Assembly (NCBI GenBank): GCA_913030785.1
Contig: CAJWER010000040.1
Span: 1-16,421 of the forward strand
From: an uncultured Chloroflexota bacterium
GTDB lineage: Bacteria > Chloroflexota > Dehalococcoidia > Lucifugimonadales > CAJWER01
DNA length: 16,421 nt
Reading direction: 5' to 3'
Made by a program: the position numbers and the translations under genes. Every line of letters begins with the position of its first letter. The stretch's first letter is position 1. Positions 1-8,200 of the stretch are shown piece by piece. The notes below the pieces were generated by a model. That model had not been told where the DNA came from and made no database searches. It saw only the letters and a list, made by a program, of their open reading frames with translations.

Positions 1-534
1 CTGCTGGCTCAGGGCAGTGTACGGAAGGCGGGCGAGGCCTATAACGTGGCTCTGGGGCTGTACCCAGACTACGCCGAGGCCTACGTGGGTCGCGGTCGGG
101 TGTTTCTTGCATTCGACAACACCGCTTCGGCTGTGGCAGACCTGGACCGCGCCATATCACTTGATCCCGGCCTGGCAACGGCATATAGCTATCGGGGTGT
201 GGTACATATGACCAGCGGGGATACAAGTAGTGCGATGCTTGACCTCACGAAGGCCATAGAGGTCGACCCGTTTCTTGTGGATGCCCACGTGTTTCGGGCC
301 AGGCTTAGCGCCCGGGACGACAATATCGAATCAGCCATAGTGGATATGGGCTCTGCGATTTCGCTCAGGCCGCGCTCGGACGTCCTCTACATGGAGCGGG
401 CCCAGATGTACCTTGCCGTTGGGGATGTGGGTGGGGCCATCGCCGACCTGGAGGAGGTACTGTCGCTGTCGCAGGACGAGACGGTCCAGGACCAGGCAAA
501 ACGCCTCTTGGCCCAGCTGGGCGCGGGTCGCTGA
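1..534 (+). CDS. TPR-repeat protein, C-terminal part (5' end outside window)
   Basis: The reading frame is open from the first base, so this is the last 177 residues of a longer protein and the Met at position 46 is internal. At least four tandem 34-residue tetratricopeptide repeats can be aligned. They begin at about AEAYVGRGRVFL, ATAYSYRGVVHM, VDAHVFRARLSA and DVLYMERAQMYL. Each carries the TPR pattern of small and large hydrophobic residues, a central G/D-D/N turn and a closing 'DLxxAIxLxP'. A partial repeat precedes them and a short capping helix ends the protein. TPR arrays are protein-protein interaction scaffolds; no enzymatic domain lies in the visible part and the partner is unknown. 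No membrane segment is visible here. The next gene has its own promoter, so the two are probably not cotranscribed from a shared start. Confidence 0.85.
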   Translation: MLAQGSVRKAGEAYNVALGLYPDYAEAYVGRGRVFLAFDNTASAVADLDRAISLDPGLATAYSYRGVVHMTSGDTSSAMLDLTKAIEVDPFLVDAHVFRARLSARDDNIESAIVDMGSAISLRPRSDVLYMERAQMYLAVGDVGGAIADLEEVLSLSQDETVQDQAKRLLAQLGAGR

Positions 535-582
535 CCGGCTCGTATCAAGGTACAGGCGTCTGCTCAGAGCGTGGTTGATCTC

Positions 583-611
583 TTGACTTGCACAGGGGCG
601 GGTCCTAGAAT
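583..611 (+). promoter_or_regulatory. Sigma70-type promoter of the MFS gene
   Basis: A -35 box TTGACT (583-588) and a -10 box TAGAAT (606-611) are separated by exactly 17 bases, each box one base from consensus. Initiation would fall near 618, giving a leader of about 20 bases before the ATG at 640. The placement also argues against the in-frame GTG at 571, which lies upstream of the promoter. Confidence 0.6.
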
Positions 612-639
612 TTGCAGTGTTAACTCCCCGGGGGTGCCC

Positions 640-1914
640 ATGAAGTCGACGCCGCTCCGTGTCGTCCGGCGCGCCCTCTTACCCGATGAGGCGCCTCGTG
701 ACACCACCTGGCTGATCCAGATGTCGCTAATGCTGTTTGTGCTGTTGTTGCCAATATCCAGCTATGTCGCGGCGCTGCCGTTTATCCAGGTGGAGTGGGA
801 CCTCAACAACACGCAGGCCGGCGGAATCTACTCGGCCTACCTAGCCGGGTACGTCGTGTCCGCGCTCCTGGTGGTTCCCCTCACGGACAGGTTCGGGCCC
901 AGGCACATCCTGATCTGGTCAGCGGTGTTGTCGCTGGCGGCCCACCTTGCGTTTCCGTTGATGGCCGAGGACATGGTAGGTGCGGTTGCGCTGAGAGCGG
1001 CTGCGGGCGTGGGTCTGGTGGGTATCTATATGCCAGGCCTGCGCCTAATATCGGAGCGCTTTTCCGGGATGGGACGAGGCACTGCGATAGGTCTGTTCGT
1101 AACAGCCCAGTACCTGGCGAACAGCGCTTCGCTAGCCATCACGGGCGCCCTCATGGCATCGATGGAGTGGCGGAATGCTTACATGGCGGTTTCCGCCGTG
1201 GCCGTGGCTGGGCTACCGATGGCCTATCTACTGCTACGGTCCCATGAGAGGCACGACAGTGGGGTCTCTTCGGGCCGCCTGAATCTGCGTGTGCTGGTCA
1301 ACCCGCCTGTTAGATACTTGATCCTGGGCTACTCTCTTCACGCGCTGCAGCTATTTGCCGTGAGAGTGTGGCTGCCGGCTTTCCTGGTGGCGATACTCGT
1401 GGCCAGTGGCAGCGATGCTGCCGGGGCAGCGGTTACAGGGGCGACGGTCGGGGGACTGGCGTTGGTTGCGGGTTCCGTCGGGCCATTCATGGGGGGTTTG
1501 ATTTCGGATCGGTGGGGCCGGGCTAAGACGGCCTCGGCGATCTTTGCGCTCAGCGGAACCTGCGCGTGGTTGATCGGTTGGACAGCGGGTCTGCCTTTTG
1601 GGCTCGTGGTGGCCTTGTGCGTGGTCTATGGCTGGGCGATCGCTGCGGATTCGGCCATCTACTCTACTGGCATAACAGAGGTCTCGACCCCGTCGAACCT
1701 AGGTTCGACTATGGCGCTGCAGGCGTCACTGGGTCTTGTAGGCGGCATTCTCGGACCGATACTGTTTGGTGGGATACTGGACCTGGCGCCCGAGGCTCAG
1801 AGGTGGGGCTTCGGGTTTTCGTCCCTGGGCGTGGTTGCGCTGGTGGCCATTGCGGGTCTGCAACGTTTGCGCCAACTGCCGCAAAGCAGGTTGCTGGCCT
1901 CCGGTAAGCGCTAA
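640..1914 (+). CDS. MFS transporter, 12-TM type
   Basis: A 424-residue polytopic membrane protein of the major facilitator superfamily. About twelve hydrophobic segments are visible. The MFS motif A loop appears in both halves: DRFGPRH after TM2 and SDRWGRAK after TM8, the normal signature of this fold. The N-terminal segment before TM1 is short and basic. I chose the ATG at 640, preceded by a G-rich stretch, because the GTG at 571 lies upstream of the TTGACT/TAGAAT promoter. The substrate cannot be read from the sequence; the general look is of an anion/metabolite or drug carrier. The OsmC-like gene starts 53 bases downstream with a strong ribosome binding site and no visible terminator between, so the two probably form one transcript. 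Confidence 0.88.
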   Translation: MKSTPLRVVRRALLPDEAPRDTTWLIQMSLMLFVLLLPISSYVAALPFIQVEWDLNNTQAGGIYSAYLAGYVVSALLVVPLTDRFGPRHILIWSAVLSLAAHLAFPLMAEDMVGAVALRAAAGVGLVGIYMPGLRLISERFSGMGRGTAIGLFVTAQYLANSASLAITGALMASMEWRNAYMAVSAVAVAGLPMAYLLLRSHERHDSGVSSGRLNLRVLVNPPVRYLILGYSLHALQLFAVRVWLPAFLVAILVASGSDAAGAAVTGATVGGLALVAGSVGPFMGGLISDRWGRAKTASAIFALSGTCAWLIGWTAGLPFGLVVALCVVYGWAIAADSAIYSTGITEVSTPSNLGSTMALQASLGLVGGILGPILFGGILDLAPEAQRWGFGFSSLGVVALVAIAGLQRLRQLPQSRLLASGKR

Positions 1915-1955
1915 GGACCGGGCGCGAGTGTGGTTGCGAGGTACCGATGTGAGCG

Positions 1956-1963
1956 AGGAGGTG
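1956..1963 (+). promoter_or_regulatory. Ribosome binding site of the OsmC-like gene
   Basis: AGGAGGTG is a full match to the anti-Shine-Dalgarno sequence and lies four bases before the GTG at 1968. It fixes translation start upstream of the in-frame TGA, so the segment before the TGA is translated and is not leftover sequence. Confidence 0.7.
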
Positions 1964-1967
1964 TAGC

Positions 1968-2396
1968 GTGGCTTTTGTAACTGTGAAGTCCCTGGAAAAC
2001 ATGCAGCAGCTTGTGGTGACTTCGGGGCACGCATTTGTGGCGGACGAGCCACCCGATGCCGGGGATGGCCTGGGCCCTGACCCATACGAGTTGTTGCTGT
2101 CGTCCCTCGGCACCTGAACGGCTATGACGATCCTCCTGTACACGCGGAGGAAAGGTTGGCCATTGAGGTCGGTGGAGGTGGAGACCAGGCATCGTAGGGT
2201 TAACCGTCGGGATTGCGAGAATTGCGAGACCGACGCCAGGGCCTTTGTAGACGAGATCAAGGTGCGGATTCTGGTTGAGGGCGACTTGGACGAGGAGCAG
2301 GTGGAGAGGGTCAGATACATCGCTGGGCGTTGTCCTGTGACCAGGACCCTTGAGGCGAAGCCCACTATTCTCCACGAGGTGGAGGTCGTCGGGTGA
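1968..2396 (+). CDS. OsmC-family peroxiredoxin-like selenoprotein (in-frame UGA = Sec50)
   Basis: Reading through one TGA at 2115-2117 gives a continuous 142-residue OsmC/Ohr-family protein, the usual family length. The two halves lie in the same frame, so no indel is needed. The N-terminal half ends with DPYELLLSSLGT and the C-terminal half begins TAMTILLYTRRKGWPL. In the family this junction reads LGACTAMT, so the TGA stands exactly where the peroxidatic Cys should be. The partner Cys is kept at residue 122 (GRCPVTRTL), and a CENC motif at about residues 83-86 resembles one OsmC subfamily. OsmC proteins reduce organic hydroperoxides through a Cys pair; here it would be a Sec-Cys pair. Start is GTG at 1968 behind AGGAGGTG. 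A SECIS-like hairpin follows the TGA. Sec-containing OsmC-like proteins have been reported from marine metagenomes, to my recollection. The alternative is a nonsense mutation, but its position makes that unlikely. Confidence 0.82.
2120..2161 (+). promoter_or_regulatory. Candidate bacterial SECIS element downstream of the OsmC UGA
   Basis: Two helices can be drawn by eye. The lower helix pairs GGCTA (2120-2124) with TGGCC (2157-2161), with one G-U. The upper helix pairs TCCTCC (2131-2136) perfectly with GGAGGA (2146-2151). The apical loop is TGTACACGC, with a G at its second position; T2137 could also be a bulge above which G2138 pairs with C2145, as in the bulged-U SelB site of E. coli fdhF. 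The loop begins 19 bases after the TGA, inside the 16-37 base range used for bacterial SECIS models. The element is also coding sequence, as expected in bacteria. No folding program was run. Confidence 0.6.
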
Positions 2397-2436
2397 GACG
2401 CAGGTGGTCACTATGAACGGAGCGCAAGGATACCAT

Positions 2437-3098
2437 ATGGTCGGCCCTTGGTGGATCAAGGTCAAGCGTGCCCAAAAAACATGATAGACATCAATATCGA
2501 AATCCGGAGGTACGCAAGCCACCCTCCTTACGAGTTCACCCGTGTCAGGTTCTTGGACGCCCAGAGAAAATCGGGTACCGCACGCGTATTACCGAGCAAC
2601 CTGACTCCATGATCGCTGCTATCCTCGGTGATTTCGGGCATAACCCTCGCAGCGCATTGGACTATATCGTCGTTGCCTCCGTCCCTCGACAACGCCAGGG
2701 GAGTGCTGGTTTCCCAATCCTGGCCGAAGACATCTGGGCCAGGGACAAAGACGGTAATTTCATGGTCAATGCCGCCGAGCGGCGAAAGAACTTTAAGACG
2801 ACCATCAAGGGGCTGCAACCGAAAGCGAGGGCACTGCTCGAAGGGCTGCCACCTCTCCGCCACGGGTCTGATGCTGACCACACGATCCTTGGAATTATTA
2901 GCCGCCTTGAAAACGCTGACAAGCATCGTCGCCTAATTACTGTTGGGGGCGGCATCTAGAATCTCAGTTGCATTGTAGCTGTCTGAGGCGAACAATCCTC
3001 TTCCAACCGATTTCCTTGGACGGACATTTGCCAAGGACAAAACAATAATCAGCTGTGATGTGCCTGACAACCTTATTACTAATGTGTCAAGGGATTGA
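2437..3098 (+). pseudogene. Frame-broken conserved hypothetical gene ('HNLRSALDH' type)
   Basis: No single frame holds this gene. An ATG at 2437 behind AAGGA (2426-2430) begins MVGPWWIKVKRAQK. The match then continues in another frame as MIDINIEIRRYASHPPYEFT, then in a third as GYRTRITEQPDSM with GDFGHNPRSALDYIV and ENADKHRRLITV, reaching TAG at 2957-2959. The pieces resemble one conserved bacterial family of unknown function whose hallmark is I-I-G-D-x-x-H-N-L-R-S-A-L-D-H and a later NxDKHR. Each switch equals the loss of one base: the first at or near A6 (2474-2479), the second near A4 (2567-2570). A further coding-like stretch (2985-3098, ending CDVPDNLITNVSRD) suggests the original C-terminus extended past the TAG. 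A GTG at 2468 opens a 163-codon frame, but it would give a wrong N-terminus. Sequencing error is possible, though the neighbouring genes are intact. Confidence 0.65.
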
Positions 3099-3165
3099 TA
3101 GTCTTGATAAATAGAAGAGGAACGTGCGCTGTGGCCTAGAGTTTCCAAATCGACCAGGAGACACG

Positions 3166-3906
3166 ATGGATCTGAGTGACCGGCGAATAGTGATTACGGG
3201 CGGCGCAACCGGCATCGGCCGGGCCACGGCAATGCGTTGTGCAGCCGAAGGCGCCAAGGTGGTGGTGGCTGACATCAACCCGGCTGAGGGAGAGCAGTGC
3301 GTCGAATGCATACGAAGTGCCGGCGGCGAGGCCTGGTATGTCAGGGTCGACGTGTCGACCGAGTCTGATGTGGAGGCGATGGCCGCCGATGCCGAGCGCC
3401 TAATGGGCGGAATCGACGGGATGGTGTCCGCTGCAGGGATCGCACAGGACTCGCTGGTTCCGATCGACGAGTTGCCGATCGAGAACTGGGAGAGGACCAT
3501 CGCGGTGAACCTGCGTGGCTGCTACCTGTCCGCGAAGCACGTCGTTCCGGCCATCAGGAAAGTCGGTGGAGGCGTGATCGTCATGATCGCCTCGGGTGCG
3601 GGTGTTTCCGAGGCATCGAGCATGGTGGCATATGGTGCGTCCAAGGGTGGTGTGAATGGCCTGGGCATGACCCTCGCCCGGCATCTGGAGCGAGACCAGA
3701 TACGGGTGAACGTGGTTTGCCCGGGGAACGTCGATACCCTTCTGAAGGTCGGCATCATTGAGCAGCAGGTCGAGGCTATTGGTGAGGATGCACATCGAGA
3801 TGACCAACTTGCCGGGTTGGTTGATCCTGGCGGGATTGCGAGCATCATCACGTTCTTGCTTTCGAGTGACGCCGACTTGTTGCGGGGAGCTGTATTTACG
3901 CGGTAG
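3166..3906 (+). CDS. Short-chain dehydrogenase/reductase (SDR), C-terminus short
   Basis: A 246-residue classical SDR of the FabG-like type: a Rossmann-fold NAD(P)-dependent oxidoreductase acting on an unidentified alcohol, ketone or 3-oxoacyl substrate. Visible motifs are TGGATGIG (residues 11-18, dinucleotide binding), Asp36 at the end of beta2 (favours NAD over NADP), SAAG (88-91, usually NNAG), Asn115, catalytic Ser143, Tyr156 and Lys160 in YGASK, and CPGNVDT. The ATG at 3166 follows AGGAG by five bases, so it is preferred over an upstream in-frame codon at 3124. The protein stops at LRGAVFTR, whereas relatives normally finish with about ten further residues of the type 'TVDGG' that pack near the active site. 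Its 3' end overlaps the convergent MFS gene by 11 bases. The missing tail may be a recent truncation; catalytic residues are intact. Confidence 0.85.
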   Translation: MDLSDRRIVITGGATGIGRATAMRCAAEGAKVVVADINPAEGEQCVECIRSAGGEAWYVRVDVSTESDVEAMAADAERLMGGIDGMVSAAGIAQDSLVPIDELPIENWERTIAVNLRGCYLSAKHVVPAIRKVGGGVIVMIASGAGVSEASSMVAYGASKGGVNGLGMTLARHLERDQIRVNVVCPGNVDTLLKVGIIEQQVEAIGEDAHRDDQLAGLVDPGGIASIITFLLSSDADLLRGAVFTR

Positions 3907-5128
3907 GCGCTTTCGACCCGGGCCGGTGTGTGGATAATGGACCGCTCCACCGCCGGGCGGTAAATCGAACGCCGAGTGCACCTAGCAACAGCGCCACGCC
4001 CATGATCTGGAACGTGGTGGTGAAGTCGAGCCAGGCGATCAGCGCTCCTGCGAGAACAGGGCCGGCCACCTTCCCGGCGTTCTTCATCGACCCGACGAGC
4101 CCCATGCCGACCCCCAGGTTGTTGCCCCTCACAGTGGCCGAGACCAGGGCCACCGTCGATGGGAAGACCAGGGCCTGCGCCGCACCCATCAGGATCGCCG
4201 GAGCCAGCAGGGCTAGGCCCGAGCCCACAACGCTGAGCAGTAGTAGCGCCGTTCCCAGGACGACCATGCCTGAGACGACCATCGTCAGATAGCCCAGCCT
4301 GTCGCTGAGCCTGCCGCCCACGGGGTTGAGCGCGATGTGGACCGCCTCTTGGACCGCGAGGAATGCGCCGGCCATCGCTACGTTCGCGCCCAGGGAGAGG
4401 GCGAGTAGCGGCACGAAGGTCTTGACGGCGTACACGGCTACGAAGAAACCCGCGTCGAGGCCGCCAGCGAGCCAGACAGCAGGGGTTCGTCCTCCAGCCA
4501 GGAATGCCTGGCGGACCTGAGAGAGTACCGGGGTTCTGCGTCGAGACGTTTTGGGCGCCGTCTCGGGTAGCAACAGGACCGGTATGAATGCAGCACTGCT
4601 TAGGATGCCGACCACTGTGAAGACCGCTACAGGGTCCATCGTGAGGAGCATCCATCCCGCCGCAGCTGGCCCAACCACATAGCCGGCGTTGCGGGCTGTC
4701 GAGAACCAGCCCAGGCGCTCGGCACGTCGTTTCCCGGAAAGCTCCGCGATGTAGGCCAGTGTCACCGGGCCGTAGATTGCCGTGGCGAGGCCATGAATGA
4801 TGCGAACGACGAAGAGCTGCTCGGGCGTATTTACCAACGTGTAGACAAAAGGCATGCCCGCGAAGAATGCTGTCCCGGCGAGCAGCCACACGCGGCGACC
4901 CCACTGATCCGACAGGACGCCCACCAGAGGTTTTAGGACCACGCCGGTCAGGGTCGAGACCGACACGATGAACCCAAGCAAGATGTCGCCAGCGCCCAGG
5001 GCAGCGGCGTACAGGGGCAGCAGGGGCGACTTGCCCATCTGATAGGCGGAACGGACGATGAAGTCCGCACTGGTCATCAGGGCGAATCCGCGCGAACGGA
5101 CATCAGGCGTCTCCGCCGTGACCTCCAC
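3896..5128 (-). CDS. MFS transporter (DHA1-like efflux type)
   Basis: A 410-residue MFS carrier with about twelve hydrophobic segments. Motif A occurs as LSDQWGRRVW after TM2 and RLSDRLGYL after TM8. The segment GYVVGPAAAGWML matches motif C (GxxxGPxxGG), which is typical of drug:H+ antiporters, so efflux of a small molecule is the likely direction; the substrate is unknown. The start is taken as GTG at 5128. No good ribosome binding site precedes it, and the ATG at residue 18 (5077) is a possible alternative that would still leave TM1 intact. The basic C-terminal tail is encoded over the SDR stop codon on the other strand. The gene lies 125 bases downstream of the large Asp-box gene on the same strand and could be cotranscribed with it. 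Confidence 0.88.
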   Translation of the reverse strand: MEVTAETPDVRSRGFALMTSADFIVRSAYQMGKSPLLPLYAAALGAGDILLGFIVSVSTLTGVVLKPLVGVLSDQWGRRVWLLAGTAFFAGMPFVYTLVNTPEQLFVVRIIHGLATAIYGPVTLAYIAELSGKRRAERLGWFSTARNAGYVVGPAAAGWMLLTMDPVAVFTVVGILSSAAFIPVLLLPETAPKTSRRRTPVLSQVRQAFLAGGRTPAVWLAGGLDAGFFVAVYAVKTFVPLLALSLGANVAMAGAFLAVQEAVHIALNPVGGRLSDRLGYLTMVVSGMVVLGTALLLLSVVGSGLALLAPAILMGAAQALVFPSTVALVSATVRGNNLGVGMGLVGSMKNAGKVAGPVLAGALIAWLDFTTTFQIMGVALLLGALGVRFTARRWSGPLSTHRPGSKAPTA

Positions 5129-5253
5129 GGCCGCCCGTGGGTGTTGGATTCCTATGTGCAGGGGAGCCTCCGGTCAGGAAGATTGTTGTAGCCGATTGTG
5201 AGGGGCGCTCTGTGATTCGTTGGCAAAGGGCCTACGTCTCTCTTCGAATGTTC

Positions 5254-8200
5254 CTATGTCTTGATCTCGGGCAATTCTAATTCATGTACTACGTCGATGA
5301 AACGGGGCAGGTCGTTGTCGATGACCTCCTGGAGCGCTTCAAACTGTACGTCCAGCCGGGCGGACACGTCTGCGAACACGAGACGGGACTGCTTCGTGGG
5401 CCGGTAGTCGGCCGAGGAGGGCACGAAACCCACCTCTCGGATTTTCTGCATTAGTCGCGCTGGGGAGCTGATCCGGTCGTGGCCCTCGATGGCCCGCTGC
5501 TGAATCAGGTTGTCCTCTATGGCTCCTAGTTTTCCGGTAAGCGTCTCAGCCGCGGCAGAGATAACGTCCTTGGCCGTATCGGGCGCGGCCCGACCGACCC
5601 ACTCGTTGACCTGCCCCTTGAGACTGAGGATGCGGTTGACGGCGTCTGCGGCCTCGGAGACCTTGTCTCGCATCTGGATCAGCAACTCAAACTGCTCCTC
5701 GAGATCGGCCTGGGTCGCCTGGGCTCGTGGGTTTTTGAGTATGTCGAACTGTTGAGTCTTGGCCTGTCCGTCTATGGAAAGCCGCACCTGGTAGGTGCCT
5801 GGAGGCGTCATGGGGCCGATGAGACCGTGGTCTATGGCGCCTGCAATGTCCACCTGTTTGGCGTCCGGGTGACGCATGTTCCAAACGAATCGGTTCATGC
5901 CCACTTCGATTGGAACCGCCAGGTCGACTCGATTCTTCTTTTCGCCCGCGACCTGGGTAGCCTTTGGGGGCTCCTTGGACGTAAAGGTCTTGATCTCGAC
6001 ATCGTTTGAATCCAGGAATGTGAGGGATGCCACTCCCTGAGGCTTCTCGGCGATGTGGTAGTGGACGACCACGCCCTCAATTGGGTTTTCGCCCGCGTCG
6101 AGCATCCTGCGCACGCTCTTGCCGGTTGGGAGCTTCTGCCCTTCGAATGTGGCTGAGGACCCGAGACCCAGGGAGTAGACCTTGCCCTGTTCCGCGGAGC
6201 GTCCGCCTCCCAGCGGCGACATCATTCGGTCCGCGGTTGCCGGCTCAAAGAGGTGCATGGCTCTTTTAATGTCGGAAGTAGCCTGCCGTAGGACAGTCAG
6301 GTCGTCGAGTATCCAGAAGGAGCGACCGTTGGTGGCAACTACGAGGTCGTTGCCCTTGACCACCAGGTCCGAGATGGGCACCGTGGGCATGTTGAGCTGT
6401 AGCCGCTGCCACGACCCGCCGTCGTCGAAGGACACGTAAACGCCGGTCTCTGTGCCAGCGTAAAGGAGGCCAGGCCTGATCGGGTCCTCCCGAATTACGC
6501 GAGTGAAGTCGTCGCCGGGGATGCCGTCGGTAATCTGAGTCCAGGTCGCTCCATAGTCGGAGGTTTTGTACAGGAATGGCTGGTTGTCGTCGAACTTGTA
6601 CCTGGTGGCCGACATGTACGCGGTAGCCGGGTCGTGGGTCGAAAGTTCGATGATGTCGATTCGGGTCCACTCCGGGATGTCCGCCGGCGTGATGTCGGTC
6701 CAGGTCTCGCCGTCGTCACGGGAGATATTGACCAGGCCGTCGTCTGACCCGACCCAGAAGACACCCTTCTCGTGAAGCGACTCTGCCAGGGCGAAAATGG
6801 TGCCATAGTGCTCGACTGCGGTTGTGTCCAGTGTAATTTCGCCGCCTGACGGCTCCATCTTGGATCGGTCGCCTCTGGTCAGGTCAGGCGAGACGGCTGT
6901 CCAGCTTTCGCCCTCGTCCTGCGAGCGGAATATGACCTCACCCGCCACGTAGAGAGTGTCGGGGTCGTGGGGCGAGATGACAATTGGATAGGTCCACTGG
7001 AATCGGTGGCGGTGGTCCTTCAGGCCCAGCCCCCACTGAAATTCAGGCCAGACTGAGACGATTCGTGTCTGGCCGCTGGAGTGGTCGTACCGCAGCAGGG
7101 AGTCACCGCCGCCGGCTGAGCTGCCGATTGCGCCGGAGTAGACGATGTTCGAGTTGTCGGGGCGCACGGCTATGTGCCCGCTTTCAGATGAGCCGACCGG
7201 GTAGCAGTCTTCCCAAAGGATAGCGCCCTTGGGCGAACGGCTGGGAACGGAGATGGCAGTGTTGTCTTGCTGGGTGGCGTAGACACGATAGGGGGTCTGA
7301 TTGTCGGTGGCCAGGTGGTAGTACTGGGATGTGGGCTGGTTGAATATCGTTGACCATGTGTCGCCGCCGTTGAAGCTCACGCAAGCGCCGCCGTCGTTGC
7401 CCTCGATCATACGACGCGTGTCGTTCGGGTCGATCCACAGCTCGTGGTTGTCGCCGTGGGGTGTGCTTACGCCAGTGAATGTACGTCCGCCGTCGGTGGA
7501 TTTCCACATGCCGAGGTTGAGCACATAGACGGTTTCGGGGTCCTGCGGGTCGGCGTATACGTGACAGTAGTACCAGGGGCGTTGAAGCAGGTCACGGTTG
7601 TCGGAGACCATCTCCCAGGTGTCGCCGTTATCGTCGGAGCGGTATAGCCCGCGGTTTTCGGCCTCGACTATGGCGAACACTCGACCGGTCTTGGCCGGTG
7701 ACACCGCGACCCCTATGCGGCCCTTTACGCTACCCGGAAGTCCTGGGTTGTCCGTTATGTCGGTCCAGGTATCGCCGCCGTCGGTCGATCGGTATATTCC
7801 ACTGTCTGGCCCCCCGCTCGTGAAGGTGTGTGGCTCGCGTTGGGCGTGCCAGAATGCGGCGAACATGTTTCGTGGATTGTTGGGGTCTATGGATAGGTCA
7901 GCGGCCCCTGCATTCTCGCTAACGTACAGGATCTTCTCCCAGGTATCGCCGCTGTCTTTAGATCGGAACACGCCGCGTTCTTCATTGGGACCGAAGGCGT
8001 GGCCGAGGGCGGCGACGTACACCACGCTCGGATCGGTCGGATGGATGCGCACACGGGAGATGTGCCGTGTGTCAGCGAGACCGACGTTGGTCCAGGTTTG
8101 TCCGGCGTCGGTGGAGCGGTAGACGCCGTCCCCATGGGTGACATTGCCTCGAACGCACGCCTCGCCGGTGCCTGCATAGAGGACATTGGCGTCTGAGGTT

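Noticed and set aside
571..639. N-terminal extension of the first MFS protein from GTG 571
   Set aside because: It would be translated from sequence that includes a strong promoter, and the extra 23 residues do not look like MFS sequence.
2124..2396. A separate 90-residue protein starting at ATG 2124
   Set aside because: It lacks a ribosome binding site and is the C-terminal part of the OsmC fold; the upstream segment in the same frame supplies the N-terminal half and the start signal.
1709..2522. Minus-strand frames opposite the MFS and OsmC genes
   Set aside because: Low-complexity translations opposite clear coding sequence; no motifs and no ribosome binding sites.
3085..3113. Promoter TGTCAA-N17-TAAATA upstream of the SDR
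   Set aside because: The -35 box matches poorly and the segment is simply AT-rich; not strong enough to list as a feature.
3522..4904. Long minus-strand frame of 460 codons across the SDR and second MFS gene
   Set aside because: Its translation is rich in Arg, Gly, Pro and His with no domain, and it lies out of frame over two well-supported genes.
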